Shown: positions 8,765-18,122, counted from the stretch's first letter. The stretch is 64,000 bases of DNA from Acetobacter oeni (GCF_011516825.1 NZ_WOTA01000006.1:124001-188000), one strand, 5' to 3'. Made by a program: numbers and translations. The notes: a model not told the origin generated them from the letters alone.

Positions 8765-9334
8765 ATGCGGATTATTGCAGGAAGCAGGCGCGGGCGGGTG
8801 CTGGAGGCGCCGGAGGGAAGTGCCACGCGCCCGACGGCGGACCGGGTGCGTCAGGCGCTGTTCGACATGCTGTTTCATGCGCCATGGGGCGGGCGGGACT
8901 GTGTGGAGGGCGTGCGGATTCTGGACGGATTTGCCGGGACGGGGGCGTTGGGTCTGGAAGCGTTGTCCCGGGGGGCGGCGTTCTGCACGTTTTTCGAGGT
9001 GGATCGGGCGGCGCTCGGGGCGTTGCGGGCGAATCTGGCCGGGTGCCGGATGCGTGAGATGGCGCAGGTTTTTGCCGGAAGTGTGCTGAGGCCGAAGCGG
9101 GCTGTTGAGGCGTGCGGGCTGGTGTTTCTTGACCCGCCTTACGGGGAGGGGTTGCCGGCGCGGGCGCTGGCGGCGTTGTCCGGGGCCGGGTGGATTGCGC
9201 CGGGGGCGCTGATTGTTGTCGAGACCGGGCGGGAGGAAGCCGCTCCTGTGGAGAACGTGGAGATTCTGGCGGAGCGGGTGCATGGCGCGGCGCGGCTATG
9301 GGTCTGGCGTGCGGGCGGTGATGCGGCGGAGTGA
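8765..9334 (+). CDS. rsmD: 16S rRNA (guanine966-N2)-methyltransferase RsmD
   Basis: This 189-residue SAM-dependent methyltransferase modifies 16S G966. The family N-terminus MRIIAGSRRGRVL and RPTADRVRQALFDML are clear. The SAM site is ILDGFAGTGALGLEALSRG and the catalytic motif is VFLDPPYGEG. It sits between the rluB-like gene and the IMPACT-family gene, all on the plus strand with short gaps (83 and 9 bases), probably as one transcript. Confidence 0.93.
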   Translation: MRIIAGSRRGRVLEAPEGSATRPTADRVRQALFDMLFHAPWGGRDCVEGVRILDGFAGTGALGLEALSRGAAFCTFFEVDRAALGALRANLAGCRMREMAQVFAGSVLRPKRAVEACGLVFLDPPYGEGLPARALAALSGAGWIAPGALIVVETGREEAAPVENVEILAERVHGAARLWVWRAGGDAAE

Positions 9335-9343
9335 CGTGGGGCG

Positions 9344-9937
9344 ATGGCTGAGACGCTGACCGGGCCGGCTCTGTTTGAGAAAGAGATAAAGAAGAGTCGT
9401 TTTATTGCGCAGGCGGCGCCGGTCGGGTCGGAGGATGATGCGGTGGCTTTTATCCGTGAGGTATCGGACGCGGAGGCGCGGCATAATTGCTGGGCGTGGA
9501 AGATCGGGGCGCAGTATCGCTCGCACGATGCGGATGAGCCGAGTGGTACGGCGGGGCGGCCGATTTTGCAGGTGATTGAGGCGCAGGGGCTGGATCGCGT
9601 TGCTGTGGTGGTGACGCGCTGGTTTGGCGGGATCAAGCTGGGTGCGGGCGGGCTGGCGCGGGCCTATGGCGGCACGGCGGCGGAGTGTCTGCGGCTGGCG
9701 GCGCGGGAGGAGATTATCGAACGGACGCGGGTTTCGTTTCATTGTCCGTTTTCGGATCTTGCTCTGGTGGGCGCGCGGTTGCCGGGGCTGGGAGCGCTGG
9801 TTGAATCCGAGGAGTTTGATGGAGAAGGGGCGGCGTATGTGGTGGCGGTTCCCTGTGAGGCGGTGTCGGAGGTACAGGCGCGGCTGGCGGATCTGACGAG
9901 CGGACGGATTGTGGCGCGGATTGTGGAGGCGGGATGA
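9344..9937 (+). CDS. IMPACT/YigZ (UPF0029) family protein
   Basis: This 197-residue protein is of the YigZ/IMPACT family. It carries the signature motifs KKSRFIA, HNCWAWKIG, DEPSGTAGRPIL and VVTRWFGGIKLGAGGL, then a C-terminal ferredoxin-like domain. The family is linked to translation regulation in eukaryotes; the bacterial role is not settled. It starts 9 bases after rsmD, which suggests co-transcription. Confidence 0.9.
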   Translation: MAETLTGPALFEKEIKKSRFIAQAAPVGSEDDAVAFIREVSDAEARHNCWAWKIGAQYRSHDADEPSGTAGRPILQVIEAQGLDRVAVVVTRWFGGIKLGAGGLARAYGGTAAECLRLAAREEIIERTRVSFHCPFSDLALVGARLPGLGALVESEEFDGEGAAYVVAVPCEAVSEVQARLADLTSGRIVARIVEAG

Positions 9938-10204
9938 AATTTACTGGTTGTTGTGCTGATAATTTGGTGGTTTTGTTCTGAATAGCGCCGGATGGAATAG
10001 TTTTTACAGAGTATTAAAATACTTTTTCAGGAATTTTCTCTTCGAATCTGGAGTAAAAACGGGCGCAGTCGGGGTGTGAACCTTCTCGTGATTTGTTCTT
10101 GTTTTTGCATCCTTGCGTTTTTTCCGGGATGTATTTTTAACGCGTTTGAAACTCCGGCCTGGTAGAGGAAGCAGAAGGGCTTCCGGCAGGTTGGGCGTTG
10201 TTTC
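9938..10204. other. AT-rich intergenic stretch before PAP2 gene
   Basis: This 267-base gap is visibly richer in A and T than its surroundings. It contains the small AT palindrome AGTATT-AATACT followed by five T at about 10010-10027. That could be a weak terminator for the upstream operon. No protein or RNA gene is supported here. Confidence 0.3.
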
Positions 10205-11074
10205 GTGGATGGGCTGAGGGTCAATTGTATTGTTCAGGCTGCGCTGATTCTCGTAGCCGCTCTGGTGTTTATGGCGACCGGCTCGACTCTGGATGTTGAT
10301 CGCGGTTTTGTTGCGTTTTTCCTGCTGCTGTTCGGACTGTTGTTTATCGCCGTACGTGTTGTGCGCGGGCAGATGCTTATCCTGGCGTGCCAGGGGCTGA
10401 TTTTCTTTGTTGTTGCCGGGTTCTGCGCGGGTTTTACGGCGCTGGCTGCACTGCGTGCCGGTGCGCCGCTGGCGGACGGGCGGCTGGATGAGTGGGATCA
10501 CTGTCTGGGCGTGCATACCGAGCGGGTGATGGCATTTTTTGCGTCGTTCGATGTTTTCAATGCTGTGCTGGGATATATTTATCAGCTGACGGTGCCGGGA
10601 ATTATTGTCACGATTCTGGTTCTTGCGCTCCGGCAGGATCGCACGGGCCTTTGCAGAATGTGTTTTATATTTGCAGTTTCAGCGATGATATGTGCGCTGT
10701 TTAATCTGTTTTTGCCGGCATCTGGCTCGACCATACATCATAACCTGTCGCTGGCTGTCATGAGGCATTTTCCTGCCGGGGCCGGGGTTTATTTTAAAGT
10801 GCCGTTTCAGGTTTATCATTCCCGCAGGATGTCCGTCATTTCACCGTCCTCGCTGAGCGGTGTAGTGGCGTTTCCATCCTTTCATGCGGTGATGGCCCTG
10901 ATCGAGTTATCGTTTCTGAAAACGAACCGGTTTTTTAATGGCATCGTTTTTATTTTTGTCATGCTGGTTTTACTTTCTGCTGTTCTGATCGGCGGGCATT
11001 ATCTTGTCGATATTATTGCGGGGGCTGTCCTGTTTTATGGGCTTGATCTGCTCTCCAGGCGGGTCGTGCGGTAG
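10205..11074 (+). CDS. PAP2-superfamily integral membrane phosphatase/phosphotransferase
   Basis: This 289-residue polytopic membrane protein has six or more hydrophobic segments. The phosphatase-like motifs are in the second half: SGVVAFPSFHAVMAL and GGHYLVDIIAGAV correspond to the second and third PAP2 motifs with both catalytic histidines. The layout resembles the Aur1/Ipt1-like PAP2_3 group of lipid phosphatases and phosphotransferases, so a role in lipid or glycolipid head-group metabolism is likely. The substrate is unknown. Translation must start at the GTG at 10205 or later, because a stop lies in frame at 10163 with no ATG between. The gene is more AT-rich than its neighbours, possibly a sign of transfer. 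Confidence 0.75.
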   Translation: MDGLRVNCIVQAALILVAALVFMATGSTLDVDRGFVAFFLLLFGLLFIAVRVVRGQMLILACQGLIFFVVAGFCAGFTALAALRAGAPLADGRLDEWDHCLGVHTERVMAFFASFDVFNAVLGYIYQLTVPGIIVTILVLALRQDRTGLCRMCFIFAVSAMICALFNLFLPASGSTIHHNLSLAVMRHFPAGAGVYFKVPFQVYHSRRMSVISPSSLSGVVAFPSFHAVMALIELSFLKTNRFFNGIVFIFVMLVLLSAVLIGGHYLVDIIAGAVLFYGLDLLSRRVVR

Positions 11075-11186
11075 GGTGTGGGGGATGCCGGTAGTCCGGA
11101 ACGGGCTGGTCTGTGCGTATTCGCCTTGCCTGTCAGGAGGAATTGGGACCACATCCGGCATGATCTGTGGTAACCGGGAGTGGATG

Positions 11187-12206
11187 ATGTCGCATAGCAT
11201 TGCAGTTGTGACCGGGGCTGGCGCGGGGATCGGGCGCGCGGCGGTCAGGGCTCTGGGCAGGGCAGGGTTCGATGTCGCGTTGCTGGGGCGAAATGAGGAG
11301 CGTCTGCAGGCGGCCGCGGCAGCGCTGGAGCAGGCCGGGGCGCGTGCGTTTTGCGTTTCGGTCGATGTGAGCGACGCAGAGGCTGTTGAAGCGGCGGCTG
11401 ATCAGGTCGAGACAAAGCTCGGTCCGATTGCGCTGTGGGTGAACTGTGCGGGGGCGACGGTGACCGGGCCGGTGGCGGAACTGGATGCGGCGGAGATCCG
11501 TCGCGCGACCGAGGTGACGTATCTTGGCACCGTGCATGGAACGATGGCGGCGCTGCGCCGGATGCGGCGGCGGGGAAAGGGTGTCATCGTCAATCTGGAT
11601 CTGGGGCCGCGTCTCCAGGGGTTGCCGATGCAGGCGGCGGAGAGTGGCGCGCGGGGGGCTGTTCGCGGATTTTGCGAGAGTCTGCGGACGGAAATTCTGC
11701 ATGATGGCGATCGTATCCGGGTGGCTCTGGTGCATCTGCCGGGGCTCAACACGCCGCGTTATAACTGGACGCGGAATCTGACCGGGAAACGGTTGCGGCC
11801 TGTAGCGCCGGTTTATGAGCCGGAGGTGGCCGGCGAAGCGATTTGCCGCGCGGCCTTTTACGACTGCGATGAGGTATGGATCGGGCTTGGCGGGCAGGTG
11901 ACGCGCGCGCTGAATGCGTTTTTTCCGCGGGTGATCCGCAGGCGGCGGGCGCGGCTCGGCTATTATGCGCAGATGGAGAAGGCGGATGCGGACGCAGATG
12001 CGCCGTCGGATCTGGAGGCGAGCGTGACGGGGGCATTTGCCGCGCATGGGCCTTTCGATCAGGAAACACGCAAGGCGACCGCACTGACGCCGGTATTTCT
12101 TTGTGCGCCATTACCTCGTTTTGCGAAGTGGATTCTGGGAGTGGCCGGTGGTCTGGGAATGGCGGGCCTTGTGGTCCGTTACCGCTGGGGAAAGCGGGAA
12201 CGGTAG
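11187..12206 (+). CDS. Short-chain dehydrogenase/reductase-like protein lacking the catalytic residues
   Basis: This 339-residue SDR-fold protein has an intact cofactor motif (VTGAGAGIGRAA), LWVNCAGA and a C-terminal hydrophobic segment (WILGVAGGLGMAGLVV) that may anchor it. The classical active site is not conserved: where relatives have Ser, Tyr and Lys, this sequence reads Leu139, Glu152 and Arg156 (LPMQAAESGARGAVRGF). The surrounding residues still align, so the gene seems intact but catalytically altered. I chose the ATG at 11187, six bases after GGGAG; an ATG at 11184 is also in frame, and the frame is open to 11004. Normal dehydrogenase activity is doubtful. Confidence 0.8.
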   Translation: MSHSIAVVTGAGAGIGRAAVRALGRAGFDVALLGRNEERLQAAAAALEQAGARAFCVSVDVSDAEAVEAAADQVETKLGPIALWVNCAGATVTGPVAELDAAEIRRATEVTYLGTVHGTMAALRRMRRRGKGVIVNLDLGPRLQGLPMQAAESGARGAVRGFCESLRTEILHDGDRIRVALVHLPGLNTPRYNWTRNLTGKRLRPVAPVYEPEVAGEAICRAAFYDCDEVWIGLGGQVTRALNAFFPRVIRRRRARLGYYAQMEKADADADAPSDLEASVTGAFAAHGPFDQETRKATALTPVFLCAPLPRFAKWILGVAGGLGMAGLVVRYRWGKRER

Positions 12207-12322
12207 CGGACGGCTGGCGTTTCCTTTCGGGCAAGGCCTGAAGCGGCCCCGGTCTGCCAGGCGAAGGGCGGGACAGGCTGGCAGCGGTCCTGGCGGGCAG
12301 AGGACGTGGGGAGCCTGGGTTT

Positions 12323-13573
12323 ATGGATACGCCTAGCGTACCGGGTTTCCTGTTTACGTTATCGACGCTGTTTGCGCTCATCAATTACTGGACATAAGGC
12401 TGCCGATTACCATCGGAGTTATGGTTATTGCCTTACTGTTTTCTGTTTTTATTTTGCTGATCGGGCCGTTTATTTCTGTTGTGGATGTGCATCGGATGAT
12501 GCTGTCCGTGCCGGGAACGCTCGATCTTCCGAAAAGTCTGCTGGATGGAGCGTTGTCGCTGCTGCTGTTTGCCGGGGCGATGCAGGTCGATCTGAAGGTG
12601 CTTCTCGCATACCGGATGTCTGTCGCGGTTCTGGCGCTTGCCGGAACGATTTTTGCGGTGCTGATTCTGGCTGTGCTGATTCTGGCGGTGACGACCTGGC
12701 TTCGGCTGCCTCTGACGGGGATTTCGGCTCCCTTATCCTGGTGTGTGATTCTGGGGGCTGTTCTGGCGCCGACAGATCCGGTTTCCGTTGTGGGAATGTT
12801 GCGGCGGGCGGGGCTTCCGGCGCCATTGCAGGCGGTGTTTGCGGGGGGAGAGCCTGTTTAATGACGGTGTCGGGATTGTTGTGTTCGGGGCGACGATCGG
12901 GCTGGCGACGGGTGATGCATCGCATATAACGACGCAGGAAGTGATCGAGCGGTTTCTGCTTGAGGCCTGCGGCGGGGCGGCGCTCGGGGCGCTGACCGGA
13001 TTTGTCGTGATGCTGCTTGTGCGGGAAGTCCATGATCATGATGTTGATTTTCTGGCATCGCCTGCGCTTGCCACGGGGACATACGGTCTGGCGCATGCGC
13101 TGCATATGTCCGGGCCGATTGCGCTTGTCGTGGCCGGGATGAGCATGGCCACCGAGTTCGGTCTGAGTTCAATACGGAGTGACTCGCGGACGGCTCTGCG
13201 CGGATTCTGGTCGCTGACCGATGAAGCCCTGAATGTTCTGCTGTTTCTGCTGATCGGGCTTGAGATTCTGGAGGTCTCGCCGGGAGCGGGCGTTGCTGGT
13301 GGTATGCTTCTGGTGATTGTGCTGTCTCTGGTGGCCCGGGGGCTGAGTGTCATACTGGCGGTGTTGCCGCTGGAGTTGCGCCGGGCCCGCCGGATGGTTG
13401 CCGTTCTGATCTGGGGTGGATTGCGTGGTGGCATTTCGGTGGCGCTGGCGCTCAGTCTGCCTGCGGGACCGTTGCGGGATACGCTTTTGCCGCTTTGTTA
13501 CAGGGTCGTGGGGTTTACGATTATCGTGCAGGGGCTGACGATGGATCGGGTGGCAAAGCGGCTTTATGCGTGA
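12323..13573 (+). pseudogene. Na+/H+ antiporter of the CPA1/NhaP type, disrupted by two frameshifts
   Basis: The product would be a monovalent cation/proton antiporter of about 415 residues. The ATG at 12323 starts a proper N-terminus (MDTPSVPGFLFTLSTLFALINYWT), then hits TAA at 12395. Adding one base there continues as IRLPITIGVMVIALL in the frame that runs to 12861. That frame carries LLLFAGAMQVDL and APTDPVSVVGML, then ends at a run of six G at 12843-12848. Removing one G restores FAGESLFNDGVGIV and the remaining membrane segments to 13573, back in the original frame. The protein family signatures are intact on all three pieces, so the lesions look recent, or they are assembly errors. Confidence 0.8.
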
Positions 13574-13620
13574 GGCCCGCGTGAGAAGTGGCCTTGCGGT
13601 GAGGCGGGCTTCAGGCCGGA

Positions 13621-14031
13621 TCAGTTGGCCGGGCCAGACATATTCCAGGTGTGTTCGTTGAGTTTGCGATGCAGTTCGAGACCCTGGGTCAGGCGGGTGG
13701 CGTCGGCGGGTGTGATGACGAGGCCGACCGGGCCGTAAGCCGGGTGCTGGAAGGCGAGCACGGAGCCCTGGGTATCGCGATCGAGTTGCAGCGCCCAGTT
13801 TGTCCGGCGGACGGGGACGACGTTGACGCCTTCGATGGAAGGGGCGGGGGTATTGACGACCATACCCGTCCGGATGGTGCCGAGGGCGTTAATAAGGCTG
13901 GTGATGTCCGCGAGGCTCATCTCCAGGGCGATATTTTCGTCGCCGGAGGTGAGCGTGAGTGTTGCGCGGGTCTTGTCTTCCGACGGTTCGATGTGAACAT
14001 GGGGCTCTGACGGCTTTGGTTTTCTGGCCAT
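13621..14031 (-). CDS. Hypothetical protein, 136 residues
   Basis: I do not recognise this protein. It begins MARKPKPSEPHVHIEP, is hydrophilic, and has neither signal peptide nor membrane segment. It has a beta-rich look (TRATLTLTSGDENIALEMSLADI) and ends in LELHRKLNEHTWNMSGPAN. The start at 14029-14031 is provisional because the ribosome site is weak; an in-frame ATG lies 9 codons upstream. It lies downstream of ispE on the same strand, with a gap of about 150 bases, so co-transcription is possible. Confidence 0.55.
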   Translation of the reverse strand: MARKPKPSEPHVHIEPSEDKTRATLTLTSGDENIALEMSLADITSLINALGTIRTGMVVNTPAPSIEGVNVVPVRRTNWALQLDRDTQGSVLAFQHPAYGPVGLVITPADATRLTQGLELHRKLNEHTWNMSGPAN

Positions 14032-14183
14032 GCTGGAACCATTCTCGCTTTGATGCATCGGTTTCGGATGGAGCAGCCGCATAGGGTGCGCCATCCTTCT
14101 GAGGGGGACGGGATCATGCCGGAAATGCGGGCGGGACGCCAGTTGCCCGGCACGCAACAGTATTTCTGTTACCGGCGGGGATT

Positions 14184-15056
14184 TTAACGAAGCAGGGGGC
14201 CGGCATGGACCCACCATCCGGCGCCTGTCGGGTTGTGGGTCAGCGCGCTTGCGGCGGTATCGGCGGCGGCGGCGGTATCGAACAGGCCGAAGCAGGTGGC
14301 GCCGGAGCCGCTCATGCGGGAGAGGCGGCATCCGGGCAGGCCGGCGATGGTGTTGAGGACGGTGCGGATGGTCGGGCAGATGTCGCAGGCCGGGGCTTCG
14401 AGATCGTTGGTCAGCCGGGCGAGGTCGGTGGCCATGGCTTTTGCATCGGGCCAGGAGGCGGGGAAGGTGGCTTCGGGCGAGAATGACTTTGTCCGGGCCT
14501 TGAACACGGCGGGGGTGGAGACGGCTTCGCCGCAGTTGACGAGGATCATGCCGCAATCGGGCAGGGCGGGGGCCGGGGCGAGCTGTTCGCCGATGCCGCT
14601 CATGCGGGTGGGATGCTGTGCAAGGCAGACGGGGACATCGGCGCCGAGTTGCATGGCGATGCTGTGGAGACGGTCCGGTGGCGTATTGAGTTCCCAGACG
14701 CGGTCGAGCAGGCGGAGCGTGGCGGCGGCGTCGGCTGAGCCGCCGCCGATGCCGGAGGCGACGGGGAGATTTTTTTCCAGGATGAGGCGGCCGGTCTGTT
14801 CGGTGGCGCGGTCTTCGGCGAGGAGTCGGGCGGCGCGGATGACGAGGTTGTCGTCGGTGGCTTCCGTGGCGAGCACCTGTCCGAAGGGACCGGTGAAATC
14901 GAGGGAGAGAGGCGAGCAGGAGGGGAGATAGCTCAGCGTATCGGCGGCGGCTGCGAAGACGACGAGACTATCGAGGAGATGGTATCCGTCGGTGCGTTTG
15001 CCTGTCACATGCAGGGTGAGATTGATCTTGGCGTGGGCGGTTTCGCTGAGGCTCAC
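14184..15056 (-). CDS. ispE: 4-diphosphocytidyl-2-C-methyl-D-erythritol kinase IspE
   Basis: IspE phosphorylates CDP-methylerythritol in the non-mevalonate isoprenoid pathway. The 290-residue GHMP kinase shows the substrate/N-terminal motif AHAKINLTLHVTGKRTDGYH, the ATP-binding loop LPVASGIGGGSADAAA, GADVPVCL, and the C-terminal LSRMSGSGATCFGLF. Length is usual for the family. A signal-peptide TPR protein gene lies about 3 kb further on the same strand; in related bacteria such genes are often adjacent to ispE, here separated by a LysE and a DUF885 gene. Confidence 0.95.
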   Translation of the reverse strand: MSLSETAHAKINLTLHVTGKRTDGYHLLDSLVVFAAAADTLSYLPSCSPLSLDFTGPFGQVLATEATDDNLVIRAARLLAEDRATEQTGRLILEKNLPVASGIGGGSADAAATLRLLDRVWELNTPPDRLHSIAMQLGADVPVCLAQHPTRMSGIGEQLAPAPALPDCGMILVNCGEAVSTPAVFKARTKSFSPEATFPASWPDAKAMATDLARLTNDLEAPACDICPTIRTVLNTIAGLPGCRLSRMSGSGATCFGLFDTAAAADTAASALTHNPTGAGWWVHAGPLLR

Positions 15057-15332
15057 GGGCGCTTTCCGATCTGCTGTTCTGCTCTGCCCTTTGTGCGGGC
15101 TGCCGGGTGCTTAGCGCAGAACGGGAGGCGGGGCCAGAAACGGGGACTGGCTGCGCACTTCCGGGGGCTGTTTCGGGCGAATGAGCTGTATGCGGGGGCA
15201 GCGATCCTCGCCGGGTCAGACGGTGTCGTGAGATCGATACGACTGACAACATCAGGCTCGGGAAACTATCTGTTTCCGGTGACGCGGGTGTATCGCTTCC
15301 GGCGGGCTGGCGATGTGGGATTTTACGGGGGA

Positions 15333-15974
15333 ATGGCGGTGACTCTGACGACGTGGTGGCTGTTTTTTTCGACGGTGTTCGTGCTGTGCGCGGTTCCGGG
15401 GCCGAACATGCTGCATATTATGGCGCGGAGTGTGGAGCTTGGGGTGAGGCGCTCGGTGGTGGCGATGCTGGGCTGTCTCTCGGCGATGGGGGTTGTGCTG
15501 CTGGCGTCGGCGATCGGGCTGACGGCATTTCTGCTGGCGGTTCCGGCGGCGTTCGGGATTTTGCGATATGGGGGCGCGGCGTATCTGATCTGGCTCGGTG
15601 TGAAGGCGTGGCGGTCGGAGGTGTCTCCTGTGGATGTCGGGGCGGACACGCTGGCGCCGTCTTTTTCGGCGGGGGCTTTGTATCGGGGCGGTTTTGCGGT
15701 GGGGATCAGCAATCCGAAGCTGCTGCTGTTTGCGGCGGCGTTTCTGCCTCAGTTTGTGACGCCTTCGCGTCCGCACGGGACGCAGTTCGCGGTGCTGATC
15801 GTAACGTTCATGCTGGCGGAGATGTTCTGGTACGGGATTTATGCGTTCGGGGGACGGTCGCTGTCGCGGTTTCTGGTGCGGCCGGAGATGAAGCGGCTGT
15901 TCAACCGGATGACGGGCGGGATTTTTGTCGGGTTCGGGGTGCTGCTGCTGCGGGTCCGGGTGGCGGGGGAGTGA
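15333..15974 (+). CDS. LysE/RhtB-family amino-acid exporter
   Basis: This inner-membrane translocator of about 213 residues with six hydrophobic segments exports amino acids or related metabolites in this family. The hallmark CAVPGPNMLHIMARSVELGVRRS is at residues 19-41, followed by GGAAYLIWLGVKAWRS and GISNPKLLLFAAAFLPQFV. Two start codons compete: the ATG at 15333 sits only 2 bases after GGGGG, while the GTG at 15339 has better spacing. The reading frame is open far upstream but has no family match there. The substrate cannot be told from sequence. Confidence 0.88.
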   Translation: MAVTLTTWWLFFSTVFVLCAVPGPNMLHIMARSVELGVRRSVVAMLGCLSAMGVVLLASAIGLTAFLLAVPAAFGILRYGGAAYLIWLGVKAWRSEVSPVDVGADTLAPSFSAGALYRGGFAVGISNPKLLLFAAAFLPQFVTPSRPHGTQFAVLIVTFMLAEMFWYGIYAFGGRSLSRFLVRPEMKRLFNRMTGGIFVGFGVLLLRVRVAGE

Positions 15975-16114
15975 GGGCACGGCGGGCCTGGTCTGAGCCC
16001 TGTTGAGGGGGGATGGTTTCTGTTGCCCGGCTGATGAAACCGGGAGATTTGTAAGGGTAACGCCTTTGCCGGGCGGGTTGCCGCTTCGTTTTTTAACCGG
16101 CGTTTATGGCGTCG

Positions 16115-16148
16115 TTGCCCCGAAATCCGTCAGGCCGGGTCGGGGCAA
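16115..16148. other. Isolated perfect inverted repeat
   Basis: A 9-bp perfect repeat (TTGCCCCGA and TCGGGGCAA) encloses a 16-base loop in the gap between the convergent LysE and DUF885 genes. No T-run follows on either strand, so it is a poor intrinsic terminator. It may still form an mRNA 3' end structure for one of the two genes. Confidence 0.4.
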
Positions 16149-16180
16149 CCGGAGCAGGCGTGTCCGGGTGACGCTGCTGT

Positions 16181-17908
16181 TCAGAGCATTGGCGCGTCTT
16201 TTCCAGTCATTTCACGGCGGATGATTTTCATCGGCACCAGGCCGGAGCCGAGCAGGGTATCGTGGAATTTTTCCAGAGAAAAAGCCTTGCCCTGCGTGGT
16301 CTGCATGTCCTTGCGCAGGTGCAGGATCATGAGTTTGCCGAGCAGGTAGGAGTAATATCCGGGGTCGGCGGTTCCGCGACGGGCTTCCTTGTAAGCCATG
16401 ACGGAGGACTGGAAACATTCGCGCTGCATCATCTTTGTGGCGTCTGCGAGCGTCATGTTCCGGGTGTGCATGCCAAAGGAGACGAGGAAGCGGCAGTCGC
16501 GCAGCAGGGCGTCCTGGAGCTGGGCGAGGTGCAGGCGGGTATCGCCGGCGTGGAAGCCCTGTTCGATCATCATCTGTTCGGTGTAATGCGCCCAGCCCTC
16601 GGTGGTGGCGTAGGAGGCGCCGCCTTTGCGGGTGAGGGACCAGTCCGGGCTGGCACGCAGGTAGAGACCCTGCACGAAGTGGCCGGGCATGGCTTCATGC
16701 ACGGTGATGTTGAGCATGGAGGGGGTGTTGTCGTCCTCCAGGGATTCTTCGGCTTTTGCCGGGCTGAGTTTCGGGTCGATCGGGGTGACGTAATAGAAAG
16801 AGGTCGTGGCTTTCGTTTCGAACGGGCCGGGCCAGTCTGTGGCTGCTGTGATCAGGGAGCGTTCGAAGCCCGGTGTGTCGGTGACGACGGGCAGGGTGGT
16901 GTTCGGCAGGGTGACGATGTGGCGGGACGTGACGAAGCTCTGAGCGTCTGTGAGCTGGTCGCGGACGAGCTGGTTCAGGGCGTCGGCGGCGACGTGATCC
17001 CTGCGGACTTCGGCCAGCGCCTGATCCGGGTGGGCGGGGTTGATGAGGCGGGCGGTTCTGTCGAAGTCGGCCTGGTCTTTTCTGAGCTGTTTCCTGCCGG
17101 CTTCGATGACGGTTTCGAGGGGCTCGTCGACCAGATCGGCGGCGAGCATGGCGCGTATGATATCGGGACCGAGGACGAAGGTGCCGCCCGGTGTGAGGGC
17201 GCTGATGGTGGTCCGGAATTTTTTGAGAGCTGTCAGGGTGCTGTGTGTGCTGGCTGTGAGCCGGGCCTGAAGCTCTCTGTTCTTAACGCTCGCGAAGGCG
17301 GCGGGGACGTTGTCGCGGACGAAGACGATGGCGCCTTCCAGATCTTCCTTTGATATTTCGAGGAAGATGGCGGGCACCTGATCGAGCTGCTTTTCACCTG
17401 TGGCCAGCATCGCGGGGATCTGGTTTTCGCGGGAGATAACGTCCTTCATTCTGAGCGGCAGAGGGGCGAAATCGCGGTCGATGAGGCTGTAGAGGGCGTT
17501 TGTGGCCAGGCTGATATACGTGTCGGGGTTGTGCCGGAAGGACTGAACCTGTTCGTTTTCGATCAGTTCCCGATTGATATCGGCCACGAGAATATCGCGG
17601 TCATTCTGCCGGCGCGGCGGGAGGGCGGAGACGTCCAGGGCGGCCAGGGCCTCGCGTTCCCGGTGCAGGCGCGTGGTCTGTGTGGCGATGGCGGCGGCGG
17701 AGAGATCATCCAGGAGGTCATCCCGGTTGTGGATGCCGAGCAGGGTGGAGGTGACGGGGCTTGCGGTCCAGTCGGCTTCGAAATGGGCTTTTTCGAGCGC
17801 GTCCAGTGTGGGGACCGGGGCCGCGCGGGCACTGGTTGTCGCGATGGCGGTTGCGGTCACGAGGGCGAGGAGGAGGCGGCGGTTTCCGGTCCGGGTGCGT
17901 GTGGTCAT
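16181..17908 (-). CDS. DUF885-family exported zinc-peptidase-like protein
   Basis: This protein of about 575 residues carries a signal peptide (MTTRTRTGNRRLLLAL to SARA). It belongs to the DUF885 family of putative metallopeptidases. The zinc-type motif HEAMPGHFVQGLYL is followed by GASYATTEGWAHYTEQMM, with a glutamate expected to complete the site, and later YLLGKLMILHLR. The N-terminal half is helical. The start at 17906-17908 fits the signal peptide; an in-frame ATG at 17938 adds ten residues, and neither has a good ribosome site. Family members resemble dipeptidyl carboxypeptidase-like enzymes, but no substrate is established. Confidence 0.85.
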   Translation of the reverse strand: MTTRTRTGNRRLLLALVTATAIATTSARAAPVPTLDALEKAHFEADWTASPVTSTLLGIHNRDDLLDDLSAAAIATQTTRLHREREALAALDVSALPPRRQNDRDILVADINRELIENEQVQSFRHNPDTYISLATNALYSLIDRDFAPLPLRMKDVISRENQIPAMLATGEKQLDQVPAIFLEISKEDLEGAIVFVRDNVPAAFASVKNRELQARLTASTHSTLTALKKFRTTISALTPGGTFVLGPDIIRAMLAADLVDEPLETVIEAGRKQLRKDQADFDRTARLINPAHPDQALAEVRRDHVAADALNQLVRDQLTDAQSFVTSRHIVTLPNTTLPVVTDTPGFERSLITAATDWPGPFETKATTSFYYVTPIDPKLSPAKAEESLEDDNTPSMLNITVHEAMPGHFVQGLYLRASPDWSLTRKGGASYATTEGWAHYTEQMMIEQGFHAGDTRLHLAQLQDALLRDCRFLVSFGMHTRNMTLADATKMMQRECFQSSVMAYKEARRGTADPGYYSYLLGKLMILHLRKDMQTTQGKAFSLEKFHDTLLGSGLVPMKIIRREMTGKDAPML

Positions 17909-18122
17909 GTCGGGAACGATATGACGGGAGCGGGGCATTCGTAAACGGGTGGTTTTCCGGTTCAGATGTCAGGCGTTGCTTTTATGGACAGATGCGGGGG
18001 TGCCCCGTCCGGACCGGTTGTGGCGCCGTAAGTGTGGGGCGCAGGGCACGGGGTTACCGGATGGGGTGGGGTGACAGTGTAATATATTGAAAGTGTGAGA
18101 GGCCGGCTTTGTTCGCGGACAA

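Noticed and set aside
12306-12929. Independent 207-residue protein overlapping the antiporter
   Set aside because: It is an out-of-frame reading of the frameshifted antiporter; the antiporter motifs lie in the other frames.
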